NCBI GenBank assembly: GCA_035501575.1
Contig: DATJVZ010000084.1
Coordinates: forward strand, 1 to 28,346
Source: JAFAGX01 sp035501575
GTDB lineage: Bacteria > Acidobacteriota > Terriglobia > Terriglobales > Acidobacteriaceae
Reading direction: 5' to 3'
Length of the DNA stretch: 28,346 nucleotides
Shown: piece after piece, positions 7,366 through 15,213 of the stretch
How the letters are laid out: every line of letters starts with the position of its first letter
Numbering within the stretch: position 1 is the first letter of the stretch
Notes under the pieces: generated by a model
What the model was told of the DNA's origin: nothing
What the model saw: only the letters and a program-made list of their open reading frames with translations
Databases searched by the model: none
Program-made: the position numbers and the translations under genes

Positions 7366-7858
7366 GCGAAGGCGAGCCTTTCTTGCGCCGGCAATCTTCG
7401 CACAGGCCGTAAATCTGAAAGGTGTGGCGGGTAGTTTCGAAGTGGTAGGTCTTCCCAATTTCCTGTTCCAGGGTGTCGACTTCGGGCGAAAAAAACTCCA
7501 CCGAACTGCCGCAGCGCGTACAAACCATGTGGTGGTGGCTGCGGCGATTGTATTGGTGTTCGAAGCGGGCAATCCCGTCATGAAAGGCAACTTCGCTCGC
7601 CAGACCACATTCGGCCAAAAGCTTCAAGGTCCGGTAGACGGTGGTGAACCCGATTTTGGCATCTTTCTTCTGTACCAATCGGTGCAGCTCGTTGGTTGAG
7701 AGATGCTCGCGCGTCTCGAGGAAGGTCTCAAGGATGGTGTCGCGCTGCTCGGTGTGCTTGAGGCCGACCCGCTTGAGATGGCGGTACAGCATCTGCCGGG
7801 CTTCCCGCATCATCTCGCGGGAGATGGTAGGCTGATCGTCGATGCGTCTCTGAAGCAT
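7358..7858 (-). CDS. Fur-family metal-responsive regulator
   Basis: A ferric uptake regulator family protein, about 166 residues from the ATG at 7858 (or 150 from MM at 7813/7810). Seen: the winged-helix domain LKRVGLKHTEQRDTILETFLE...HLSTNELH with recognition helix GFTTVYRTLKLLAECGL (typical of Fur/Zur/PerR), the His-rich hinge RSHHHMVCTRCG and the second pair CEDC near the C-terminus, giving a CxxC...CxxC structural zinc site. Whether it senses iron, zinc or peroxide cannot be decided by eye. The frame stays open to 7999, but a good promoter at 7916-7944 lies inside that extension, so the long form is rejected. It probably co-transcribes with the overlapping zinc-ribbon gene and is divergent from the acylase. 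Confidence 0.92.
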   Translation of the reverse strand: MLQRRIDDQPTISREMMREARQMLYRHLKRVGLKHTEQRDTILETFLETREHLSTNELHRLVQKKDAKIGFTTVYRTLKLLAECGLASEVAFHDGIARFEHQYNRRSHHHMVCTRCGSSVEFFSPEVDTLEQEIGKTYHFETTRHTFQIYGLCEDCRRKKGSPSLA

Positions 7859-7915
7859 GGTGGCGAAGGCAGCAGCCGGCAAGTTGTTCCAGGGTTTGCT
7901 TCCTTCCTTGGGAGA

Positions 7916-7944
7916 ATCATACTGACGTTTGGCAAATGCGCCAA
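7916..7944 (-). promoter_or_regulatory. fur promoter with overlapping inverted repeat
   Basis: On the minus strand, -35 TTGGCG (7939-7944) and -10 TATGAT (7916-7921) are separated by 17 bp. An inverted repeat TTGGC-N6-GCCAA (7929-7933 and 7940-7944) overlaps the -35 box and the spacer, a good position for an operator. It does not resemble the classical AT-rich Fur box. The transcript would start near 7909 and give a ~50-nt leader before ATG 7858. Confidence 0.5.
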
Positions 7945-7967
7945 GTTCCCGGCTCCTGCGCTGCGGT

Positions 7968-7996
7968 TTGTCCTGTCTGGCGCAGGGCTCTAAAAT
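7968..7996 (+). promoter_or_regulatory. Penicillin acylase gene promoter
   Basis: -35 TTGTCC (7968-7973) and -10 TAAAAT (7991-7996), with a 17-bp spacer. Initiation near 8003 would leave only about six bases before ATG 8009, which has no Shine-Dalgarno sequence, so the mRNA would be nearly leaderless. Confidence 0.45.
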
Positions 7997-8008
7997 CATG
8001 AGTCCAGC

Positions 8009-10531
8009 ATGGCAACCACCCTGGCGTCGGATGCTCGCCCTCGTACCCGGCTTCGCAGGATCTTGGCGATTCTGGCGAGTGGATTCGTTCTGGCCTGCAT
8101 TGCAATTGGCTTCTGGCTGTATTGGCTGATACGCTCGGCCCTTCCCGAGCTCGATGGGAAACTAGCGGTCGCGGGACTCACCTCCGAGGTGGACGTCATC
8201 CGCGATTCCCACGGATTTCCAACCATTACGGCGAGTAATTTTGAAGACTTGTTTTTCGCCCAAGGATACGTGACCGCCGCAGACCGATGGTTCCAAATGG
8301 ACGGAATGCGGCGCGCCGCGGCCGGAGAGTTATCGGAGATCGTGGGTGAAAGCGCACTTGAGCACGACCGCCAGCAGCGAATTCTCAGCCTCCGAGCGGC
8401 GGCCAAAAGAACACTGGAGATTGCTTCCCCGGAAGACCGCTCCTATTTTGCCGCCTATGCCCGGGGAGTTAACGCCTACCGCGAATCCCACCGTAACCGG
8501 TTGCCCATCGAGTTTGAAATCTTGCGCTACGCACCGCAACCCTGGACGATCGAAGACTCCGTCCTGCTAGGCGCGTATATGGTCGAGGATCTCAGCACCA
8601 GCCCCCGTCATCAGCTGACCCGCGAGAAGATTTTGGCCAAGTTGGGGCCAGAACTCACCGCCGACCTGTATGTCAATTCTTCTCCTCGTGATCGCCTCCC
8701 TACCCTATCCCCGCCAACTCCCCGCCAGAACGTCAGCGCTGAGGACGAGGAGGCTGCGGCGAAGATTTCCGCAACGGCCTTCGGCGGACAACCAGCCCCC
8801 GATCATCCCAGCGTCTGGTTCGCCTTGTTGAGCCTACCCCGCCAACTGTTTTTCCTGATGAAGCCTCATGCTTTGGTTGAAGACTTGGCATTCTACGATT
8901 CGCCGCGGGTTGTGGGTTCCAACAATTGGGTGGTTTCCGGAGCGCACACGGTGACAGGCAAGCCACTGCTCTCGAATGACATGCATCTTGGGCACCAGAT
9001 GCCCAATCTGTGGTTTGCGGCGCACTTACGCTGCGGCAACTTCGATGTTGCCGGGGTAACTCTTCCCGGATACCCCTATGTGATCGTTGGCCACAATCAG
9101 CGCATTGCGTGGGGATTCACCAATTTGGGACCGACGGTAGAGGATGTGTATATCGAAACCTTCAACTCCGCGGGACAATACCTTACGCCGGAGGGATGGA
9201 AGTCCCCCGAGCACCGCAAGGAAATCATTCACGTCAAAGGAAAGGCCGACCTCGTCTTCGACGTCATGCTAACGCGCCACGGCCCGATCGTCACCGACCT
9301 GGTTCCCGGAGAAACCCGCAAGCTGGCACTGCGCTGGACTCTCTACGATGGCCTCCGCAACCCATTCTTCGCCGTGAATTCCGCTCGGAATTGGGAGGAT
9401 TTTGAGGCCGCGTTTTCCAAATTCGATGCTCCCGGACAGAATGTCGTCTACGCCGACGTCGAGGGCAACATCGGGTATCAGGCAACCGGCAAGGTTCCGA
9501 TTCGGGCTTCGGGCGATGGCAGCCTGCCTGAAAATGGGAGTGACAATGCTCACGAATGGGTGGGCTACGTGCCGTTTGACAAGCTGCCCAGAGTCTTGAA
9601 TCCGCCGTCGGGCATCATTGCCACGGCCAACAGCCGGATCACGCCTTCTGAGTATCCCTATTCGCTAAGCGTCGAGTGGGAAGCGCCTTGGCGATCTTCG
9701 CGGATCTATCGAGTGCTCGAAGCCGGCAAGCAGTTATCCGCAGCCGACATGCTGGCTCTCGAAACCGACATTTATTCGGAGCCCGACCGGCTTTTCACAC
9801 AGCACTTCGCCCACGCCGTGGACCACAGCAAAAATCCCTCCCCAAGGGCAAAGGCCGCCGCCGCTCTCTTACGGGAATGGGACGGACACATGACTGCCCA
9901 CTCGGCGGCACCCACAATTGCGGTCCGCTCGCGAGAGCAACTCGAAAGGCTGCTGCTCGAGCCCAAGCTGGGGCCCGTGCCCGCCGATCCCCTTCAGGCG
10001 GAATCCACCCTGAACTGGAAAAGCTACCGCTGGCTAATGAAGACCATCTGGCTGGACAACATCGTTGAGCATCAACCCAGCCGATGGCTGCCGCAGGCTT
10101 ACGCGAACTATGACGAACTGCTAACGGCTGCCGTGGAAAGCGCGGTCGATGACCCGGCGACGCCCAAGAATCTGAATACCTGGGAGTGGGGACGCTTCAA
10201 CGCCGTCGACATCAATAATCCTGTGCTCGGACGGGTTCCCCTGTTGCGCCATTGGTCGGGCCCGGGCTTCCAAGAACAGTCGGGGAGCCCCTACACGGTG
10301 AAAGCCGTCGCCAAGACCCATGGGCCCTCGGAACGGATAACCGTCGACCTTGGAAATCTCGATCAATCCACTTTCAACTTGGTAACCGGGGAGGCAGGCA
10401 CGTTTGGCAGCCCCTATTACATGGATCAATGGGACGCCTGGTTTCGGAACTTCACCTTTCCCTGGCCCTTCTCTCGCCAGGCGATCTCCGAATCCCGCGT
10501 CCATGAACTGCGGTTAGAACCTAGGAACTAA
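8009..10531 (+). CDS. Penicillin acylase family hydrolase (N-terminal Ser nucleophile)
   Basis: An 840-residue Ntn-hydrolase of the penicillin G amidase family (S45), full length. Seen: a positively charged N-terminus and a membrane anchor or signal at residues ~16-43; the A-chain motif VDVIRDSHGFPTITASNFEDLFFAQGYV (~60-88); and the autocatalytic cleavage site VVGSNNWVVSG, where Ser304 would become the N-terminal nucleophile of the B chain. LLSNDMHLG and the PGYPYVIVGHNQRIAWGFTN block, which helps form the oxyanion site, follow. Such enzymes hydrolyse amides, either beta-lactam side chains or acyl-homoserine lactones; quorum quenching is possible but not indicated here. Location is probably the periplasm, membrane-tethered. 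It has its own promoter divergent from fur, and its stop lies 8 bp from the convergent lipoprotein gene. Confidence 0.9.
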   Translation: MATTLASDARPRTRLRRILAILASGFVLACIAIGFWLYWLIRSALPELDGKLAVAGLTSEVDVIRDSHGFPTITASNFEDLFFAQGYVTAADRWFQMDGMRRAAAGELSEIVGESALEHDRQQRILSLRAAAKRTLEIASPEDRSYFAAYARGVNAYRESHRNRLPIEFEILRYAPQPWTIEDSVLLGAYMVEDLSTSPRHQLTREKILAKLGPELTADLYVNSSPRDRLPTLSPPTPRQNVSAEDEEAAAKISATAFGGQPAPDHPSVWFALLSLPRQLFFLMKPHALVEDLAFYDSPRVVGSNNWVVSGAHTVTGKPLLSNDMHLGHQMPNLWFAAHLRCGNFDVAGVTLPGYPYVIVGHNQRIAWGFTNLGPTVEDVYIETFNSAGQYLTPEGWKSPEHRKEIIHVKGKADLVFDVMLTRHGPIVTDLVPGETRKLALRWTLYDGLRNPFFAVNSARNWEDFEAAFSKFDAPGQNVVYADVEGNIGYQATGKVPIRASGDGSLPENGSDNAHEWVGYVPFDKLPRVLNPPSGIIATANSRITPSEYPYSLSVEWEAPWRSSRIYRVLEAGKQLSAADMLALETDIYSEPDRLFTQHFAHAVDHSKNPSPRAKAAAALLREWDGHMTAHSAAPTIAVRSREQLERLLLEPKLGPVPADPLQAESTLNWKSYRWLMKTIWLDNIVEHQPSRWLPQAYANYDELLTAAVESAVDDPATPKNLNTWEWGRFNAVDINNPVLGRVPLLRHWSGPGFQEQSGSPYTVKAVAKTHGPSERITVDLGNLDQSTFNLVTGEAGTFGSPYYMDQWDAWFRNFTFPWPFSRQAISESRVHELRLEPRN

Positions 10532-10539
10532 AAGGCAGG

Positions 10540-12333
10540 TTAGTTCGCTGGCGGATCGACTATTTTGACGTCGTAGGACTGGCCCACAATATCAGTTTGG
10601 TAGCCGTTTTGTTGGAAGAGGATCTGATCGGTGGCTGTGTCATAAATCTGAAACACACCTCCCACGCAAACAAAGACCACTTCCGGGGTCTGTCCGGTAA
10701 CCGGCTGAATGCCTGTGGCATCTCCGGCCACTGGCGGGAACACGACCTGGGAGGTCGAGGTATTGAAGATGGAGAGGCAACCACGGACTTCCCCACCGAT
10801 AACATTCACCGAGTAGCAACCTTTAGACCCAATGAAAAGCTGTCCGTTCGCTCCCATCTGCATGCGATTGTGATAACCATCGGTAATAACAATCGGCTGG
10901 GCATTGGTCACGGCCAGGGAATTGGCATTGAGGATATTCAAAGTTCCGCAGGTCGGGGCGGCGGTTCCCGAAGGGCAGGCGGTATGTGGGGGCGTCCCGG
11001 CGACGTACAACGTGCTGCCGTCGAGCAAGCCGTAGGTGGCAGCACTCACCGGCGTAGTTGGACCTGGGGCAGAGTTGCCAACGGTGAATGTCGTAATCCC
11101 GGCCGCAACCCCTCCGCATTGCGGTCCGCAATTGAAAATGTAAGCCGAGGAGTTATTCCTGAAGATGGCCCAAACCGGACGATCAAAATGATTTTGCGCC
11201 GTGCCGGTCACGACCGTCCGCGGGTCGTAGTACCCAATCAATGCGGTCGCAATGACGGTTATGTTATCCGAGTTATCGCTGAAAACGAGGATGTGGGTTC
11301 CATCAGGGCTACCCACGATGTAATGGGCTCCGACGACGGGAATAGTGGCGGTCACGCTGCCGTTTGTCAAATTCATCTGGACCACAGCGCCCGACGCCGC
11401 TCCGAGGATCGATGCACTGGGCACGGCAGCGTACGCGGTGACATTATCGGGGGCGATGAACATACTCTCGGTTTGACCGGGCAGGTTAATCGCCGGCACC
11501 GGTGTGCTGGCGGTCGACGACGAACTGCTGCTCCCGGACCCCGAACTGCCGGTTCCGGAGCCTGACCCGCTGCCATTCCCGGACCCGCTGCTGCTTCCCG
11601 ATCCCGAGCCACTACCGCTGCTGGAGCCCGACCCGCTGCCACTGCCTGACCCTGACCCGCTACCGCTCCCCGACCCCGACCCGCTGCCGCTGCCGGATCC
11701 GGATCCGCTGCCACTCCCGGACTGGAACTGGTGAGCGCTCCCGGACTCGAACACACCGACTATTGCGGATCCTGACCCGCTGCCACTCCCGGATCCTGAC
11801 CCGCTGCCGCTCCCGGACCCCGACCCGCTGCCACTCCCAGACCCCGACCCACTGCCGCTCCCGGATCCCGAGCCACTACCGCTGCTGGAGCCCGACCCAC
11901 TGTTACTTCCGGACCCTGACCCAGTGCTGCCCCCGTACCCTGAGCCACTGCTGCCGGATCCGGTACTGGACGGGGTGCCAGCGGCGATCGTTTCCGTGGC
12001 ATTGTCGACGACTACGACGGTGTTGCCGGCAATGCTGAAGACGATTGTGCGCGAGAGATCGGGAGAAACCGCCATGAGACCGGGTTGCACGGATTCGCCC
12101 GACAAGGCGACGTTAGACGTTGAGAGCTTGTTGTTACTGGCGTTTACGATGTTGAAGACCGGAACGGTGATCCCGCCGCCCGCCGGAAACAACGGGTTAG
12201 ACACGAAGGCACGGAATTTGAAACCGCTTAGTTTGTGCTGCTGGGCCGCGCTCGAAGACTTTTTCCCTCCACAAGACAGAACGGCCACACCGAGAACGGC
12301 GAGCACAACCAGGCTAAAGCAAATTCTTTTCAG
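10540..12333 (-). CDS. Predicted lipoprotein with long Gly-Ser linker and propeller-like repeats
   Basis: About 597 residues. The first in-frame GTG (12306) would lack any charged n-region. Extending to CTG at 12333 gives MKRICFSLVVLAVLG then VAVLSC|GGKK, a proper lipoprotein signal, with GGAG (12341-12344) seven bases upstream. After the Cys, an N-terminal segment with YncE/beta-propeller-like strands (VPVFNIVNASNNKLS, GLMAVSPDLSRTIVFS, NTVVVVDNATETI) is interrupted by ~155 residues that are nearly all Gly-Ser. Further blade-like repeats follow (SMFIAPDNVTAYAAVP, HYIVGSPDGTHILVFSDNSDNITVI, PEVVFVCVGGVFQIYDTATDQILF). Scattered Cys pairs suggest an exported fold. The specific role is unknown. 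Base composition of the GS tract is skewed (C-rich on +), and other frames of it are spuriously open. Confidence 0.8.
   Translation of the reverse strand: MKRICFSLVVLAVLGVAVLSCGGKKSSSAAQQHKLSGFKFRAFVSNPLFPAGGGITVPVFNIVNASNNKLSTSNVALSGESVQPGLMAVSPDLSRTIVFSIAGNTVVVVDNATETIAAGTPSSTGSGSSGSGYGGSTGSGSGSNSGSGSSSGSGSGSGSGSGSGSGSGSGSGSGSGSGSGSGSGSGSGSAIVGVFESGSAHQFQSGSGSGSGSGSGSGSGSGSGSGSGSGSGSGSGSSSGSGSGSGSSSGSGNGSGSGSGTGSSGSGSSSSSSTASTPVPAINLPGQTESMFIAPDNVTAYAAVPSASILGAASGAVVQMNLTNGSVTATIPVVGAHYIVGSPDGTHILVFSDNSDNITVIATALIGYYDPRTVVTGTAQNHFDRPVWAIFRNNSSAYIFNCGPQCGGVAAGITTFTVGNSAPGPTTPVSAATYGLLDGSTLYVAGTPPHTACPSGTAAPTCGTLNILNANSLAVTNAQPIVITDGYHNRMQMGANGQLFIGSKGCYSVNVIGGEVRGCLSIFNTSTSQVVFPPVAGDATGIQPVTGQTPEVVFVCVGGVFQIYDTATDQILFQQNGYQTDIVGQSYDVKIVDPPAN
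11500..11965. repeat. 24-nt tandem repeat encoding (Gly-Ser)4
   Basis: Imperfect 24-nt units (for example CCTGACCCGCTGCCACTCCC plus four bases on the + strand) run through the Gly-Ser tract of the lipoprotein. Units differ mainly at third codon positions. Two diverged units (about 11722-11769, encoding the VFESGSAHQFQ interruption) keep the 24-nt phase. A 35-nt stretch at 11600-11634 recurs identically at 11864-11898, exactly 264 nt = 11 units apart, indicating segmental duplication by slippage or recombination. Confidence 0.85.
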
Positions 12334-12384
12334 AGTTCGACTCCGAAAGGTATGAGGAACAAACGTTTAGATGCAAGAATCGGG

Positions 12385-12393
12385 ATTATAGCA
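12385..12393 (-). promoter_or_regulatory. Extended -10 promoter of the lipoprotein gene
   Basis: TGCTATAAT on the minus strand (12393 to 12385): a perfect -10 box with the TGn extension. No good -35 is visible, as is common with extended -10 promoters. Initiation near 12378 gives a ~45-nt leader before the CTG start at 12333 and excludes ATG starts further upstream. Confidence 0.6.
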
Positions 12394-12517
12394 GATACCT
12401 CCTTAAGAACATTTCCTCTGCCGTCGGCCGGCTCGAGGCTTCATCGACCGCGCCCACCGCACCAGCACCCGCGAGCCTGGAATGCAATCCCGCGATAAAT
12501 CTTGTATGCTCAACCGA

Positions 12518-14374
12518 ATGGCTTCCGACCTATTGACCAGGATGAAACAGGCCCCGGTGCTCTGCGACGGCGCGACCGGCACATATCTGTATGCCAAGGG
12601 TGTCTTTATCAATCGTTGCTATGACGAGTTGAACCTTTCTCAACCGGACTTGATCCGTGGCATTCATCAGGACTATCTCCAGGCGGGTGCGGAGATCATT
12701 GAAACGAATACTTTTGGGGCTAACGCTTTTCGCCTGGCTCGACACAGTTTTGCCGATCGAGTGCGGGAGGTTAATCTGGCCGGGGCAAAGCTAGCCCGGG
12801 AAGCAGCCAAGAGTTTTGACGCCTGGATTGCGGGCTCAATCGGCCCGCTGGGGATTCGTATTGAACCCTTGGGCAAGACCTCGCTCGAGGAAGCGCGCGC
12901 GGCCTTTCGCGAGCAAATCACCGCACTGATTGAAGGTGGGGTGAATTTGCTTATTCTTGAGACGTTCGGTTATTTGGAAGAAATCCATCAGGCAATCTTA
13001 GCGGCGCGGGAGGTACACCAGACGATACCCGTGGTGGCCCAGGTCACCATCGACGAGGAGGGGAATTGTCTCGATGGCTCGACTCCCGAGGTGTTTACCC
13101 CGAAGCTCGAGCAGTGGGGGGCGGATGTGATTGGGTGCAACTGTAGCGTGGGTCCGGTAGCCATGCTGGACGGGATTGAACGTATGCGGCCTCTATCTTC
13201 GTTGCCGCTGGCCGCCCAGCCCAATGCCGGCATTCCGCGCTCGGTCGAAGGTCGCAATATCTATCTTTGCTCGCCGGAGTACATGGCGAGCTATGCCCGG
13301 AAATTTGTGGCCGCCGGGGTTCGCCTGGTGGGAGGGTGTTGCGGAACCACCCCCGACCATATCCGAGCCATGAAGGCTGCTTTACGGGTGGGCGAGGCGC
13401 GTTCCCGAACCGTGACCACGCCGGCTTCCCAAGCTCGATTGACTGCGGTTCCGGCCCTTCCCCTCGAACAACGCTCGCTCCTCGGCCGCAAACTGGCCCA
13501 AGGTGAATTCGTGACCATGGTCGAGATCGTTCCCCCCAAGGGCAAGGACGCTCACAAGGAGATGGAGGGGGCGCGTTTTCTCAAATCCGTGGGCGTCGAT
13601 GGCATCAACATCCCCGACAGTCCACGAGCCTCGGCCCGCATGAGTAATCAGGCCTTGGCGCTGCTGGTGCAGCAACAGGTGGGGATTGAAACCATCATGC
13701 ATTACACCTGCCGCGACCGCAACGTTTTGGGGATCCAGTCCGACCTGCTGGGGGCGGCCGCCATGGGTCTGCGGAATCTGATCTGCATCACCGGGGATCC
13801 GCCCAAGATGGGCAACTATCCCGATGCCACCGCGGTTTTCGATGTGGACGCGATCGGATTGGTGAACATTGTCTCTAATTTGAATCGCGGTCTCGATATC
13901 GGCAGCAACCCCATCGGCCAAGGAACCGCCTTTGTCATCGGGGTGGGGGCCAACCCCGGCTTGAACGACATGGACGAAGAAATCCGCCGCTTCGAGTACA
14001 AGGTGCAGGCCGGCGCGGAATTTGTAGTCACGCAGCCGGTTTTCGATCTGCGGTTACTGGAAAACTTCCTGCGGCGGATCGAGCATTGCCGCATTCCGGT
14101 GGTGGTGGGAATCTGGCCCCTGATTAGCGTACGCAACGCGGAGTTCATGAAGAACGAGCTGCGAGTTTCAGTTCCGGACGGGATTCTCGACCGCATGGCA
14201 CGGGCTCAGACGCCCGAAGCGGCCCGGGAAGAGGGTATCGCCATTGCCCGCGAGATGCTGGTGGCCGCACGGGACCGGGTACAAGGAGCTCAAATCAGCG
14301 CCCCCTTGGGCAAATATGCCGCCGCCGTCGATGTGCTCGAGGCGCTCGGCAGTTTTCCTTCGGCCCCGGTCTAG
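12518..14374 (+). CDS. Bifunctional homocysteine S-methyltransferase / 5,10-methylenetetrahydrofolate reductase
   Basis: A fusion of about 618 residues, YitJ-like. The N-terminal ~300 residues are a homocysteine S-methyltransferase: LCDGATGTYLY (~10-20), IIETNTFGAN (~55), GSIGPLG and the zinc-binding cysteines in GCNCSVGP and VGGCCGTTPDHI. The C-terminal ~290 residues are a MetF-type reductase: EIVPPKGKD, MHYTCRDRN, LICITGDPPKMGNYP, GVGANPGL and FVVTQPVFD, with FAD- and folate-binding positions intact. It would make 5-methyl-THF and transfer methyl groups to homocysteine in the cytoplasm, supplying methionine. In-frame ATGs at 12482, 12506 and 12518 are possible. I prefer 12518 because the protein then begins like homologues; TATGCT at 12505-12510 fits a -10 box for a leaderless start there. 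Divergent from the lipoprotein; leads the xseB-ispA-bshB1 group. Confidence 0.92.
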   Translation: MASDLLTRMKQAPVLCDGATGTYLYAKGVFINRCYDELNLSQPDLIRGIHQDYLQAGAEIIETNTFGANAFRLARHSFADRVREVNLAGAKLAREAAKSFDAWIAGSIGPLGIRIEPLGKTSLEEARAAFREQITALIEGGVNLLILETFGYLEEIHQAILAAREVHQTIPVVAQVTIDEEGNCLDGSTPEVFTPKLEQWGADVIGCNCSVGPVAMLDGIERMRPLSSLPLAAQPNAGIPRSVEGRNIYLCSPEYMASYARKFVAAGVRLVGGCCGTTPDHIRAMKAALRVGEARSRTVTTPASQARLTAVPALPLEQRSLLGRKLAQGEFVTMVEIVPPKGKDAHKEMEGARFLKSVGVDGINIPDSPRASARMSNQALALLVQQQVGIETIMHYTCRDRNVLGIQSDLLGAAAMGLRNLICITGDPPKMGNYPDATAVFDVDAIGLVNIVSNLNRGLDIGSNPIGQGTAFVIGVGANPGLNDMDEEIRRFEYKVQAGAEFVVTQPVFDLRLLENFLRRIEHCRIPVVVGIWPLISVRNAEFMKNELRVSVPDGILDRMARAQTPEAAREEGIAIAREMLVAARDRVQGAQISAPLGKYAAAVDVLEALGSFPSAPV

Positions 14375-14434
14375 CGAATCTCCGAAGGTTCGATTCCGAT
14401 AAATTCACATTTCCTGAAGCCATTCCCGCGGCGG

Positions 14435-14707
14435 ATGTGGATTACAATGGACGAAGGAGCGAGCGCATTGCCAAAGTTTGAAGAGTGCCTCGAGCGCCTG
14501 GAAAAAATCGTCCAGGAACTCGAAAAGGGCGAGGTGCCTCTGGAGAAGTCTCTTAAGCTCTTTGAGGAAGGCATCCAGTTGTCCTCGGCTTGCCGCAAGG
14601 AGTTGGAGCAGGCCGAAGGCAAAGTGGAGATTCTCTTAAAGCAAAACGGGCGGCTTCAGGCCGAGCCTTTGGAAACGTTGAGCGAGGCCCCATCGAGCCG
14701 CAAATAA
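14435..14707 (+). CDS. xseB: Exodeoxyribonuclease VII small subunit
   Basis: A 90-residue small subunit of exonuclease VII, which with XseA degrades single-stranded DNA to oligonucleotides. Seen: the diagnostic helical segment FEECLERLEKIVQELEKGEVPLEKSLKLFEEGIQLSSACRKELEQAEGKVEIL, which covers nearly the whole family domain. ATG 14435 is the first start; ATG 14447 (MDEGASALPKFEE) is equally likely. xseA is not in the window. In many bacteria xseB sits directly before ispA; here a small receiver-like gene is inserted between them. Spacing from the methyltransferase/reductase stop is 60 bp. Confidence 0.93.
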   Translation: MWITMDEGASALPKFEECLERLEKIVQELEKGEVPLEKSLKLFEEGIQLSSACRKELEQAEGKVEILLKQNGRLQAEPLETLSEAPSSRK

Positions 14708-14725
14708 GTGCTGGAGTCTGGATGT

Positions 14726-14748
14726 CCATGGCAGTGGTGCTGCCATGG
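14726..14748. repeat. Strong hairpin between xseB and the receiver-like gene
   Basis: CCATGGCAG-TGGTG-CTGCCATGG: a perfect 9-bp stem with a 5-nt loop, 18 bp after the xseB stop. It has no T-run, so it is not a standard intrinsic terminator; it could stabilise or process the mRNA or modulate expression of the downstream gene. Confidence 0.6.
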
Positions 14749-14789
14749 CGATGTCACCGTGAAAGGCGCGGTAGAACTCTGAGGGAAGT

Positions 14790-15164
14790 ATGAAGCCGCA
14801 CAGTGCTGTTGTTCTGCTTCAGTGCGACCGGGAGATCGAACGGTCTCTGGTATCCGCATTGAGCCATTCGTTTCCCTTCGTTCATCAGGTGCATTCGGTC
14901 ACCGAAGTACGGAACCGCATCGGCAAATATCCCGTCGGTGTAGCTATCTTGGACATGGAGAAGGCCTCGTTCTCGGATGTGGAGCGCTTATCGCACGATT
15001 TTCCTTCTGCCAGCATCGTCTGTACCCACCGCTGCGCCGATGAAGAAATGTGGGCCGCAGCCATGAATGCCGGCGCCCGTGATGTTTATTCCTCGTCCGA
15101 CATACCCGGCATCGTCGGGGCCGCGCTGAGGAGTTGCACGAACCTCCACTCGGCGGCCGCCTAG
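14790..15164 (+). CDS. Degenerate receiver-domain (CheY-like) protein
   Basis: A 124-residue stand-alone protein with the alternating beta-alpha pattern of a response-regulator receiver: AVVLLQCD (beta1), VGVAILDME (beta3, with Asp55 in the phosphoacceptor position), ASIVCTHRC (beta4, Thr near 84) and AGARDVYSSSD (the normal 'G-A-x-D-Y-L-x-K-P' strand). The conserved Lys after beta5 is missing and the acidic pair after beta1 is reduced to Cys-Asp. It is therefore probably an atypical receiver whose phosphorylation may be altered or lost. No output domain. GAGGGAAGT in front of ATG 14790 is a good ribosome site. It lies in an xseB-ispA operon, with no kinase next to it; the function is unknown. 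Confidence 0.7.
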   Translation: MKPHSAVVLLQCDREIERSLVSALSHSFPFVHQVHSVTEVRNRIGKYPVGVAILDMEKASFSDVERLSHDFPSASIVCTHRCADEEMWAAAMNAGARDVYSSSDIPGIVGAALRSCTNLHSAAA

Positions 15165-15213
15165 CAGCGGGCGACCGCCTATCCCGAGGCTCCAAGTTGT
15201 TATACTCAGCCTC

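Noticed and set aside
7859..7999. N-terminal extension of Fur to 7999
   Set aside because: A promoter with TATGAT/TTGGCG lies inside it, and the extra residues are not Fur-like.
10597..11565. 322-codon plus-strand frame
   Set aside because: Antisense to the C-terminal propeller-like part of the lipoprotein; Arg/Gly/His-rich composition typical of shadow frames.
11502..12038. Long open frames on both strands through the Gly-Ser region (Pro/Leu/Asp-rich or Arg/Cys-rich proteins)
   Set aside because: They are by-products of the 24-nt repeat and C-rich composition, overlap the lipoprotein with its signal peptide and promoter, and have no initiation signals or family motifs.
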